Source of the DNA: Edaphochlamys debaryana
Lineage: Eukaryota; Chlorophyta; Chlorophyceae; Chlamydomonadales
Length of the DNA: 64,000 bases
Reading direction: 5' to 3'
NCBI GenBank assembly: GCA_016858145.1
Contig: JAEHOE010000013.1
Coordinates: forward strand, 310,001 to 374,000
Shown: piece after piece, positions 54,301-64,000 of the stretch
How positions within the stretch are numbered: the first letter of the stretch is position 1
How the letters are laid out: the number at the start of each line of letters is the position of its first letter
Program-made: the position numbers and the translations under genes
The notes under the pieces: model-generated
What the model was told of the DNA's origin: nothing
Databases searched by the model: none
What the model saw: the letters and a program-made list of their open reading frames with translations, nothing else

Positions 54301-57300
54301 CAGCAGCAGCCCTCCGGCCCACCTGCGTGCTGTTGGGGCTGGTGTAGAGCACCCCCAGGAAGCCGTGCCGGGGCGGAAGCAGGCAGTCCAGCTCCCAGCC
54401 TGGGGGACGTGGGGCCGCGGGGCGCAGTGGGTTTTGGCACGGGCGCGAACCCGCGGCAAAGCATGACCCCGGTCAGCACACGCACACCACCCCAGCATGT
54501 GGGCGCGCACAGCACGCCACGCGCAGCACGCACCTGCGGGGAGCTGGGCGCTGATGGCGCTGAAGAGCCTGCGCCCCAGACCCAAGTGGCCGCCGCCGCC
54601 ACCTGTGATCCGTGACGGGGCCGCCGACGGCGCCAGCGACGGCGGCGCCGTGGCGGCAGTGGGCAGCTGCCCCAACGACGCCGGCAGCGCCGTCGACGTC
54701 ATCGCCGCCGCCGCGTTGGCGGCAGCCGCCGCCGCCGTCACCGCCGCCGCCTGCTCGGCCTTGATCCCGCCCGTAGCCGCCAACGGTATCCCGGAGTTGG
54801 CGGCCGCCGCCATGAGTGCGATGGCGCCAACATCCAAGGGCCCCTCGAGGCCCATGGAAGACGAATCGTCACCTCGGTCCCTGCCCATCCGCTTGGCGGC
54901 GGGCGGCTCCGGCCCGTCCATCCGAGACCCCGGCTCGCCCGCGCCCCCGGGCAGCCCCGGCTCCGAAGCCTTGCGCTTGCCCCTGGCGGCCCCTGAGCCA
55001 GCCGCCGCCGGCGGTGGCGGCGCCGCTGGCCCCGCCTGCGGCGCAGCTCCGAGAGCCTGGAGATGGGCTGGCGGCACCACTCCGGTTGTGGCCAGATGCG
55101 CCGCCGCCTGCGTCAGCAGCTGAAGGGGGAAGCCAAACTGCTGCAGCTGCTTGACGGCGGTGACGATGGGCGGCGGTGGCGTGGCGGCGCCGCCAGCCCG
55201 CGGCGGCGGAGGCGGCTCCGCCGCCGCCAGCTGCTGCATGTGCGCCGCGAGCAGCGTGCAGAGGTGGTTCATGAAGTTGGGAGGCAGGAAGGCGGGTGTG
55301 GCCACGTTGGGGATGGCGGGTAGCCCCGCCGCGCCCGAGCCCGCGCCCGAGCCAGGCGGCGGCCCAGGTGCCGACCCGGCCGCCCTGCCAGGTCCCGCCC
55401 CGGCGGCCTGCTCTGGCGGCGCCAAGCGCTCCTGCCGCTCCTGCGGCGGCCCCACCCACGCGTCTGCCGCCGCTGCGCCGCCGCTGCTGGGACCACCCGG
55501 GCGCTGGCGGTCGGCCCCGGAGGCGGCCCGGGGCGGCAGCGAGGCCGGCGGCTCATCCAGCGCCATCCCGGGCCCCGCAGCCGTACCGAAGGCGGTAGGC
55601 CGCGGCGGCGGCGCGCCCGGCGCCGACGCGCGCCACTGCGGCGGCGGCTGCAGCTTCCCGGCGCCCAGACCCGCCTGCGCCCCCGACAGCGGCATGAGCA
55701 GGGCATCCCGATCCGCCGCCTCCGGCCCAACCGCCCCAGAGCGCCCGGCCATGGCTTCGGGCAGGGCCGCGGCCGGGCCCGGGGCCCCATCGGCCCTGGA
55801 GCCCGGGCCGTCGCCTGGATGCCCTGTGCCCGGCCCCAGCCCCGACGCATGCTGCTGCGAATGGGGCTGCTGCTGCTGCTGCTGCTGCTGGGGCCGCCCC
55901 GCCGCTACGCCCCCCACGTTGGCGAGGAGGTCCGCCGCGTCCGCGATGAGGTTCATGAGGCGGAGGTAGCCCTCGCCCAGCGCCTCGGCCGCCTCCTGCG
56001 GGGGAGAGGAGGGAAGGGAAGCGAGGGGTGGTGGGAGGTGAGGGGGTTGCGGGAAGCGCAGGATGGGGATGCGCAGGTGGGGGTGCGGGTGGGCTGGCGG
56101 GTGGAGGGCGGCGAACGTAATTGGAGTGCGGTGGGGCCTTCTGAGGCTGCCCAGGAGCCCGCATAGTGCGATCCCGGAGCCCGCGGGCGGCGCCCACCTG
56201 CAGGTCATTTGGGTCGGCGCCGTTGATCCGTGCGAGGCACTGCCGTACAACCTCCGCAGACGCAGCCTGGGCGGGGCGGGGCAAGAAGGTGGCGACACCG
56301 CGGTGACTGGGGTGATTGGTTTGGCTGTCCAGGGCATTGCACGGGCAGGGCGACTAGAGCTGGGCAGGCCTGGGCCGACGGCGAGACCGCCGGCCGCAGG
56401 ACAACTTCAAGAAACCGAACCAGAGGCACCGAAACGGGCGTGGGAGCCAGCCTGGCCACCCACCATGGTATCAGGCCCCTGCTGTGTGGCATCAGCTCCC
56501 TGCGGCGGACTGAGGAAGGCCTCGAGCAAGAGAGCCTCTACCTGCGGGGTTGCGCAAAGACAACGGGTGCTCGCAATCCGTACTGCGTTCGGCCCTGCGC
56601 GGCTGCAGTCTAGTGCCCGCAGCCTGACCGCTAAGCGGGCTGGCCGGTACTAGTCGAGTAACCGTGGTACAGCAAGCGTCCGCGCGGCTGCCCGACGCCG
56701 CGCGGACCAGCGCGACGCTCTGCCCGAGTCTTTTCCGTAACACGCCCGGCCGACTTGATTTCTTCTGTCGTCAGCCGTTTCCGACCAGGTCGCTTGAACG
56801 ATCCTTACCTGCAGGTCCAGCACGAACGCGCCGCTGGGCAACACGTAGTCGCTGAGCGGAAAGTTTGTTGCCGCTCGCAAGCCACGGATCCGGAGCGCGG
56901 CTTTATCATAAATACGCGCCGCTTCATCGTCCGTCTCAAAGGCGCCCAGCCCGATCGACCTGCGCAAACGCGCAAAGACAGGATGCGCGGGCATCGCAAT
57001 GAGCCGGCTCACACCCCGTAAAGCAGTGAAATGTAAGCGCCTCGTCGCGAGCCGTCCCACACGACCATAATGCAGGCAACACCCCGCGCGAGCTGCAGAA
57101 ACGTCGGGTTCAGTGCAGCACTTCCGCGCAGGCTTAGGCTCGCAGCACACCCTCGCAGAGCGTTGCACAAGGCCACCCTTACATCCAAGGAGGAACCCGC
57201 CTGACTGCCGCTCGGTGCGGCGCGCGGGACCCAAACGCGGGTTGCTCACCTGTTATGCGCGGCAATGCCAGCTTGAAAGAGAGCCGTGGCCCTGTTAAAC

Positions 57301-57386
57301 ACCACGCCTCTGTAGGGAGCGCGATGTGCAGGCGCCGCGGGCAACGCGGACCGAACTGGATGTCCTCTGCCAGCTTGCTGCTCCAT
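51353..57386 (-). CDS. AP2-domain transcription factor with a divergent second AP2-like segment
   Basis: Nine exons: 57386-57250, 56959-56809, 56541-56464, 56266-56198, 55995-54534, 54399-54323, 54062-53381, 53232-53099, 52981-51353; about 1472 aa with all phases consistent. A nuclear DNA-binding role is expected. The AP2 domain (about 25-88) is split by intron 1: PYRGVVFNRATALFQAGI, then NRSIGLGAFETDDEAARIYD and KAALRIRGLRAATNFPLSDY. Two short helical exons follow (EALLLEAFLSPPQG; AEVVRQCLARINGADPNDLQ), then a Gln/Pro/Ala-rich region with a poly-Gln run and a basic KRKASE stretch. Exons 6-7 encode GFLGVLYTSPNST, ALWDGGSVHNLGTYSSDRDA and RQSLNSTARLL, which track a degenerate AP2 fold (residues about 645-690). 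The C-terminus is Ala/Gly-rich. The 57386 ATG is the best visible start but an upstream exon is possible. The exon 8 acceptor (AAG, 53233) is non-ideal; CAG 18 bases downstream keeps a phase-0 start but then clashes with the donor used. Confidence 0.8.
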
Positions 57387-58483
57387 GCCTGGCCTTTGCC
57401 TTGGTCCTACGCTATCAGAAGCTCGCTATGTTTCCAGCGCAGCCAAGAAGGCTTTCCAAAGCCGGGCCACCATTGCGCGCAAAGATTAGGTGGGCGCGAG
57501 CGTCTCACAGGGAGGTTTAGGGATGCGTTCAAGAGCTTAGGACGACAAGTAGCACTGCACCGTGTGAACAGCGGTGGGTTCGACAGTGCCGTCTCGTGCT
57601 GCAGGACACCCCATGCGTGCCGGAGCGGGTTCCGCCATTCCCGCCAGCAGCCCCCTCAGCTGGCCGGCAGATCAGCCGAGGGAAGCAAGGCCGCCCTAAG
57701 TCCTGGCAGCCGGGGGAGGGCTTCCTCAGCCATGTGAGGTAACGTGCCGGGGATCGGCGGGCTCGGCGTCTCCGCGGGTCGGGACGTTGCCATCCGTGAC
57801 CCGGTGAACCGCCTCTCCGTGACAGTGTAACTTGGGCTGCTTCGCCAACGGCATAGCCATGATTCAGTCTCGCGTAGTACACCAGTGAGGGTTCCGTCGT
57901 TCCTACCCTCCAGGAGCCTGAACCCCGTTCGTAGGTACGGGACCGTCTCGCGGGGTCTTGCAGGTCACGGTCATCTTGCGTTAGCGTCCATGTCACAGTC
58001 ATTGACAGCCATTCATCGATGGTTACAATGAGGTAGCCCTGCAAGGGGGTACCAAGCGCGGACCCCAGACCAGCTGGGCGACAGCCAGCGGGGCGCGGGG
58101 AATCAGAGAGGCGGATGCCGTGGTGCTCAGAGAGTCGACGGGCCCTTGGGCTCAGGAGGCCCGCCTGAATGGGTCGACACACCTATGATCCAAGTTGTTG
58201 GAGTAGCCCTCTTGCTTTGCCGGGAGCAGGGACCGGGGGACCTGCCGGACATAAAGGAGGAGTAAGCACACGCGTCATGTGTTTTGTGAACCTTTGCCTG
58301 CTGAATTTCAACCCCGACTAGTCTACAGCCTTTTGTTACTTCACTTTCAAGAAGGGCTCTCAGCCAGCTTCGTGCCAGCCCGTTCGGCACCCCGAGTAAT
58401 TGCTGCGTAGTGTTAGACCTGAGCAGCTGAGCGCGCAACTATACTTATAAGAACCGTGCAGTATCGCGACTTGGGCTGTAGCC
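57387..58483. promoter_or_regulatory. divergent promoter region between AP2 gene and methyltransferase gene
   Basis: About 1.1 kb between divergent start codons. TATAAG at 58446-58451 lies 33 bases upstream of the methyltransferase ATG, possibly too close to be its main TATA box. No coding exon was supported; the open minus-strand frame at 57529-58182 has no domain. Confidence 0.35.
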
Positions 58484-60467
58484 ATGGGAGGCGAGGACGG
58501 CGGCAAGCCTTCCGCGACTGCTGGCGAGGAGCCCCAGCCTAAGCGCCCTCGCGAGGACAGCAGTTCAGACGTTTCATCCTTCCTAGCGAGCTGGGCGTGG
58601 AAGCGCGAGCACAGGCGAGTGCTGCACGCGAGTCAGCCCGCGGGCCCCAGCCCCGGCGCCGCCCAGCATGCCCACCCACCACCCGCTGGGCACCTTGCCT
58701 GACCTTGGTCCCGGGCCCCATGCAGGCCCGACCGGGACCGCTTCCAGCGCCCTTACGTCCACCCCCTCTGTCTGCCGGGTGGCGGGGAGCTCAAGCTGAC
58801 CGTCGGCCAGGTACCCTGCGTCCCCACCCTCCCCTGCACCGCTCAGGGGTCGCAGGGAAAATCACTCACGTCCCCTGACACATCTACCCAGCCCTTCCTC
58901 GTGGTGTCTGCGACTTTCGCCGCTTCACGCCCAGTCCCCCCGGGCCCACCTGCCTCCTCTGCCGCCCATGACCCCCACTGCCCCGTGGGCCCCCGCCCCT
59001 GCCCCGACCCAAAGGCGCGCTTCGCCTCCTCCGGCCCCGAGGGCGGCGGCTCCTTCGCCTCCACCGTCTGGGACAGCGCCATCGTGGCCGCCAAGTACCT
59101 GGAGCGGCACGCGGGGGAGCTGGTGGCGGGCAGGTGAGGGGCATGGAGGGGTGTGTGTGAAGGGGGAAAACGTGTGTGTATGGGCGGCACGGGACAGCGC
59201 CATCGTGGCCTCCAAGTGGGGGAAACGTGTGCATGCCCCTCCCTTGCCTCCGCCCCCCCCTCCTCCCTGTTCCCCATACCCTCCCCACACCCCATGCACA
59301 CACCCGCTGCCTCCCCCTCCCCCTCCCCCTTCCCCCTCTCCCAGGCGGGTCCTGGACCTGTCTGCGGGCTGCGGCCTGGTGGCCCTCACCGCCGCCGCCC
59401 TGGGCGCCTCCCGGGCCGTGGCCTCGGACCTGGGGCCCAACCTGCCGCTGCTGCGGAGGAACGCGGAGCGGAACGGTGGGGGGAGGGGGGTGGGGCGTGC
59501 GGGGAGGGGGGGCGAGGCAAGGGAGGGCGGTGGGCGGGAGGACGTCCACAGCTCCAGAGCCAGGGGGATTACGTAAGGATGCTGTTACGTGTGAGGCGGG
59601 GCACCGAGGCGGGCGTCAGTGGCGGGTGTTGTTTCCCACCGCCCCTGTCTTTCGCTTTCCCCCCCCTGCAGGCCTGCCGGTGGAGGTGGTGGAGCACTGG
59701 TGGGGCACCGACGTGGCGCCCCTGGGCGGCCCCTTCGACCTGGTGGTGGCGTGCGGTGAGGGCGGGGGGAAGCACCGGGGGGCGGGGGCGGGGTGGTTGA
59801 GCGTGTGTGTTTGGGGGGGGCGTGTGTGTGGGGGGGGACGGCGTATGTTTTGGCCCTAAATACACACGCTTCACCCCTCCCCTCCCCTTCCCTCGCAACC
59901 TTTGCTCCCACTCCCCCAGACTGCATGTACATAGAGGAGGCGGTGGGGCCCCTGGCAGCCTCCCTGGCGGCCCTGTGCCGGCAAGGGGCAGGGGGGCGGG
60001 GGGAAGGGGGGCAGGGGGGAGGGCAAGAGGGGCAGGAGGCAGAGGAGAGGGGGGCAGGGGAGCGGGAAGACGAGAGCGGGCGAGGACAGGAGGGGCAGGG
60101 GCAGCCGAGGAAGCAGGGACGAAAAGGGAAGCGCGGGAGACAGGACCAGCCACCGGCAGCAGCCGAGCACGCAGAAGGCTCCAGGGGGAGAGGCGGTGAT
60201 GCGGGCCCTCGGGCGCCGGCGGAGGCGGCCGTTGGCGGCGGCTGCCAAGCTGGCGGCGGCGCCGCCAACGCCGGCAGAGCCGGCGGCGAAAGTACGACTA
60301 CCGTAATTCTGGCGCACGGGCGTAACCGGTTCGCGGAGGCGGCGTTCTGGGGGGCGGCGGCGGCGGCGGGCATGGCGGCGGCGGCGGTTGATCAGGCGGA
60401 TCTGCACCCCGTGTACCGCTGCAGTGACGTGGACGTGTACCGCCTGACGCTGCGGCAGGGCGGGTAG
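58484..60467 (+). CDS. METTL21-like (Methyltransf_16 family) protein methyltransferase
   Basis: Six exons: 58484-58614, 58726-58810, 58892-59133, 59345-59475, 59672-59755, 59920-60467; about 406 aa, phases consistent. The family transfers methyl from S-adenosylmethionine, usually to lysine of chaperones or translation factors. Visible motifs are TVWDSAIVAAKYLE (about 130-143), SAM-binding motif I VLDLSAGCGLVAL (155-167), ASDLGPNLPLLRRNAERN (about 178-195), VEVVEHWWG, and FDLVVACDCMYIEE with D225-C-M-Y in place of the usual D-x-x-Y. The C-terminal strand TTTVILAHGRNRFAEAAFW and CSDVDVYRLTLRQGG complete the Rossmann fold. About 100 residues of Gly/Glu/Gln-rich low complexity are inserted between DCMY and the last strands, which lengthens it beyond the ~220-300 aa norm. 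The first intron appears to use a GC donor (AG|GCGAGT at 58615). Substrate cannot be inferred. Confidence 0.88.
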
Positions 60468-61645
60468 GGGGCAGGGCCGGTGCGGCAAGAGGGCGAGAGG
60501 CGTGTGCGTTTGGACCGAGGGGTTAGCGCCGAGGCGGGATGTGCGACCGCCGAACCGAGTAACCCGCGTTATGCGTGGGAGGTTGACGGGTACGGACAAG
60601 CAGTGCCAACGACAGTGCAAAGGGGTTTGTGAGTAAATATGACAGTATGAGGGGCTGCCGCCTGCCGGTAACGGATGTGAGCTCTTGGGAACCCTTGCGT
60701 AGGGGCTGTTGATGGGCCTACAAGGGGGGCTAGGACCGTACCGGGTTACCGGCGCTGGGACTCCCCGATACGCCAGCCCTTATGCTCTGCAGCGGTGCAG
60801 TGAGGTGGGCCTGCCCCTGAGGGAAGGCTGCGAAGGTGTGTTCAAACATACTCTAGTGTTACAGAAATGGCATAGAGCGGCCTGCGAGAGCGTTTAGGGG
60901 CTGCAACTGCGTGGACGTGGTGCCTGGTGCCACAATCGCAGGTCACAGTGATGTGCCCTCTTATTCAATCGATCCTAAAGCCGGGTGCCGCCTCACCACA
61001 GCCTGCGAGGGTGGTGGGCCTAAGCAGGGAGCCGCCAGAGGAAATTGCCCCTGCGCTTCCGTTGGGCACTCGTGGGCACCGACCGGGCGACCGCACCGGC
61101 TGACCTGGAGGCCGTGCTTTCGCTCACTCCCTCCCCCTCTGGAGGCGGTGCCGGCCGTAGTAAAACCGTGCCGCTCCAAGCAGGCTTCGAGCCCTTTGCC
61201 AGGGGTAGGAGGCGTTTGGTTACACAGGGTGCCTCCCCGAGCCAATGCGGCAAGCACAAAGGTGGGAGGACTTTGACGGAGCAGCAGCCCACGGAACCCT
61301 ATCCCCCCCAGCCGAAGCCGGAAGCGTCCTGAACAACCGCAGAACAGCGCACCCACTAACTCAACACGGGCCGTGCGCAATGCACAAGCGCCCAAGGGCG
61401 CAGGGCAAGATAGGGTTAGCAAGGGGTGGATGCGGGGAAAGGGGTGAAGGTCGGCACGCGCGTTCGCACACGGCCAGACACGATCAAAAGCGCAGCCTTT
61501 CCATATAGCTCATAAGGCGTCTCTAAATACATACAGAACGGCGGCGGCGCTGCGTTTACGAGCGCGCTTACCCTGGTTGCGCGACCGGTTGCGAGCGTAA
61601 CCTTACGCGATTACCGAGCGCGAGCCAGCTCCCCGACGATGGTGA
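60468..61645. other. spacer between methyltransferase and flavoenzyme genes
   Basis: No coding exon was supported and no TGTAA was found close to the methyltransferase stop. It should hold that gene's 3' UTR and the upstream promoter of the flavoenzyme gene. Confidence 0.4.
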
Positions 61646-61651
61646 TATAAA
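61646..61651 (+). promoter_or_regulatory. candidate TATA box of the flavoenzyme gene
   Basis: TATAAA occurs 221 bases upstream of the ATG at 61872, in sequence lower in GC than its surroundings. A second TATAA lies at about 61673. A 5' UTR of roughly 190 bases would result. Confidence 0.4.
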
Positions 61652-61871
61652 GCGCGCTTGAGGAAAGGAACATATAACCACTTGCGCATTTCTTGTGGGC
61701 TCGCAACGCTCGCTGACGCTCAACTTTGGCCCACACAGCCCTCGCGAGCCCTAGCTCCCTTTCGCCCCCCTTCCGCGTCACCTTGAGCACTCTCCGCTGC
61801 ACTCGCACCGCCCTCGAGCTCTCGGCCACAGCCTCCTCTAGCACCGTCGACCGCAGCACAGGGCAGCGGCA

Positions 61872-64000
61872 ATGGCCCCGGCTCAGGGCGGAGACGCGGC
61901 CGCTGCGACGACGGCAGCGGCGACCACCGGCGGCGGCGGAGCAGCGGCACCGGCCCCCGCCGGCGGCCTGCCCCCTCCGGCCGCTGCCACGACGGCGGCG
62001 GATGGCGCCTCATCCAGGTGGGCCGTCCACGCACTGCGCTCGCCCCCGTCGAGGGCGTCAGGGGCTCATCAGCGGGGCGTTCTGCACCTGGAGCGCCCTT
62101 CCCCCTGCCCCACCTCCCCACATGTGCCCCCCCTGCCTCTCCCCCCCTCCCTGCCCCACAAACCAGTAGCCCCACATTCGATCTGGGCGGGGGCGAGGTC
62201 CTCCCCGTCCCTGCTGACGTGGCGCCCCTGTTCAGGTGTGTGAGAGGGGCTGGGGGTGGGGGTTCGGACTCGAGCTCAGTCTGGGAGGTCAACAAGGCGC
62301 TGTCACTTGCAGGGCCGCGGGGTCGGGTGAGAGCACTGCGGGCTGTGCAGGAGCACCGTGCCCCTGCCGCGCACGACCCTCCCTCGGCCCTTCTCCCCTC
62401 CCCCTGCCCCCCACGCGACCCCCCAGGCCCCTCACCCTGGGCCCCTTCCGCCTCTCCAACCGCATCGTGTACGCCCCCCTCACCCGCATGCGCGCACAGG
62501 GCTTCGTGCCGCAGGTGGGGCGGGGGGGGGTCGGCGGGGTGGGGGGTGGACGGGGTGGAGTGGGGGCGCAGTGGGGGTGGAGTAGGGGCACAGTGGGGGG
62601 TACGGGCAGGCACAGGTGCCACTGGGTCGAGCTGGGGCAAAGCAGGTGACGGGGGGAGCCCTGACCTCACATCGATTACACACACACACACCTTCCCCAC
62701 CTTCCCCTCCCCCCCCTCAGCCCATCATGGCCACCTACTACGGACAGCGCGCGGTGCCGGGTGCGTCGGGGAGGGAGCGGGGGTTGCGGGTGCCTAGGCT
62801 GGCTACCGTACTTGTCGCGGGCGGTGATGACGACACGCACCAAAACACAAGTGCTCCTTCACTTGCTCACTCCCACACACACCCCTCTCTCCTGCCCCCC
62901 CCCCCTTCCCCCCCCAGGCACGCTCTTCATCTCTGAGGCCACCAACATATCCGAGGAGGCCCTGGGCTACATGAACTCGCCGGGTGCGTGTCGGGGTGTG
63001 CGCTGAAGCGGCAGACGCACTATCCGGTTCAACGTACCCCCGCTGCGTACCCCTTCCCCGCCACCCCACCCCCCGCACCCCGCGCGCGCAACCCCCCACA
63101 ATCCCCCGCCCGCTTTTGGTGTCAGTGGCGTATGCAATACAGTATGAGTTGCAGGTGACGAGGTGGGGCAGCAGGAACCCCCGGCGAGGGCGCAGCAGCC
63201 CCGACCCGGACTCCCGGCCAGACTCCCCTGTACGAGCTACCCAGCTGACATACCCTCGCTTTGTGCCTCCCATGTGCCCCCGCCCCCGCCCCCCCCCCCC
63301 CCCACAGGCGTCTTCACGCGCGAGCAGACCGAGGCCTGGCGGCCCGTGGTGGCGGCGGTGCGGGGCCGCGGGGCGGTGTTCTTCTGCCAGCTCTGGCACT
63401 GCGGCCGGGCCTCACACAGCGGTGGGAAGGGGGGGGGGGAGGGGGCTTGCGGGCGGGGGAGGGGGCTTGCAGGGGGGGTACTGCAGCAGGGGTGTTGCAG
63501 GGGTGTTGCGGAGGGGGTGTTGCAGGGGGTGCTGCGGAGGGGAGGGGGTGTTGCCGGGGGGTTGCGGAGGGGTGTTGCAGGGGGGTTGCGGAGGGGGTGT
63601 TGCAGGGGTGTTGCGGAGGGGGTGTTGCAGGGGTGTTGCGGAGGGGGTGTTGCAGGGGGTATTGCGGAGGGGGTGTTGCAGGGGTGTTGCGGAGGGGGTG
63701 TTGCAGGGGTGTTGCGGAGGGGGTGTTGCCGGGGTATTGCGGAGGGGGTGTTGCAGGGGTGTTGCGGAGGGGAGGGGGTGTTGCCGGGGTATTGCGGAGG
63801 GGGTGTTGCAGGGGTGTTGCGGAGGGGGTGTTGCAGGGGTATTGCGGAGGGGTGTTGCCGGGGTATTGCGGAGGGGGTGTTGCAGGGGTGTTGCGGAGGG
63901 GGGCTTGCAGAGGCAGGCCAGGCTGCTGTGCGGCCTCACAATGCAGCGTTCCATACCTTCCCCCATGCCTTTGCCCCCTGCTGCCTTCCTCCCCCCTGCA
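61872..64000 (+). CDS. Old Yellow Enzyme / 12-oxophytodienoate reductase-like flavoenzyme (5' part)
   Basis: Six exons are visible: 61872-62017, 62167-62235, 62427-62514, 62721-62760, 62918-62983, 63308-63421; a donor at 63422 leads out of the window. The family uses FMN and NADPH to reduce activated C=C bonds; plant members act on oxophytodienoate or other enones. After an Ala/Gly/Pro-rich N-terminus (1-48), the TIM-barrel start is clear: [60 protein letters not shown], and [20 protein letters not shown] followed by [14 protein letters not shown]. These match the first ~120 residues of OPR enzymes in order and spacing. The catalytic HxxN motif would lie in later exons not present. The poly-Ala/Pro N-terminus could be part of an organelle-targeting region, but it is not basic, so this is doubtful. 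Intron 6 contains a minisatellite. Confidence 0.9.
63440..63910. repeat. GGGGTGTTGC minisatellite in an intron
   Basis: Dozens of 12-15-base units alternate GGGGTGTTGCA and GGGTGTTGCGGAG, forming a higher-order repeat of about 27 bases. They lie within intron 6 of the flavoenzyme gene. The minus strand is open through it only because of the composition. Confidence 0.9.

Noticed and set aside
57000..57090. VVWDGSRRGAYISLLYG stretch that looks like part of an AP2 domain
   Set aside because: Joining it gives a phase clash with the first exon, while splicing 57250 directly to 56959 yields a complete AP2 domain in phase. It remains possible as an alternative exon.
63412..63966. 184-codon minus-strand frame rich in NTPATPP repeats
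   Set aside because: Pure translation of the intronic minisatellite.

Overview
The window reads as nuclear DNA of a GC-rich chlorophyte, most likely a Chlamydomonas/Volvox-type green alga. The genes are split by many short introns with GTGxGx donors and CAG acceptors after C/T-rich tracts. Candidate TGTAA polyadenylation signals follow several stop codons. Proteins carry long Ala/Gly/Pro homopolymer insertions, and simple repeats are frequent. No bacterial-type operons, rRNA, tRNA or CRISPR arrays were seen. All gene models below were assembled by hand from splice phase and protein-family logic. The species is an inference.

Layout. 1-138 is the 3' end of a gene whose C-terminus resembles that of the next kinase gene. 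0.5-6.7 kb holds no gene I can support, but has short repeats and palindromes. 6.76-12.05 kb (+) is a nine-exon CDK-like (CDKL-type) kinase with a ~900-residue tail. 14.5-17.25 kb (-) is tubulin-binding cofactor C, divergent from 17.75-21.5 kb (+), a FAF2/UBXD8-like UBA-hairpin-UAS-UBX protein. 22.7-30.9 kb (+) is a large low-complexity multi-exon gene with a possible PAS-like C-terminal strand. It appears to be interrupted, in an intron, by an 8.4-kb KDZ-type (Kyakuja-Dileera-Zisupton) DNA transposon at 31,059-39,470. The transposon has 319-bp terminal inverted repeats, a transposase on +, a PHD-finger/AT-hook companion gene on -, and two tandem arrays of 233 and 234 bp. 41.8-43.8 kb (-) is an unknown disordered protein. 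45.4-48.5 kb (-) is a calmodulin-like EF-hand protein of about 159 aa. 51.35-57.4 kb (-) is an AP2-domain transcription factor with a divergent second AP2-like segment. 58.5-60.5 kb (+) is a METTL21-like methyltransferase. From 61.9 kb to the window end (+) is the 5' part of an Old Yellow Enzyme/12-oxophytodienoate reductase-like flavoenzyme, with a minisatellite in its last visible intron.

Functional links are limited. TBCC (tubulin folding) and the CDKL-type kinase family (cilium-related in other systems) fit a flagellated alga. The other genes look like unrelated housekeeping or regulatory loci. The most unusual structures are the transposon, whose transposase contains a tandemly amplified exon-intron unit, and a perfect 34-bp inverted repeat inside the 22.7-30.9 kb gene.
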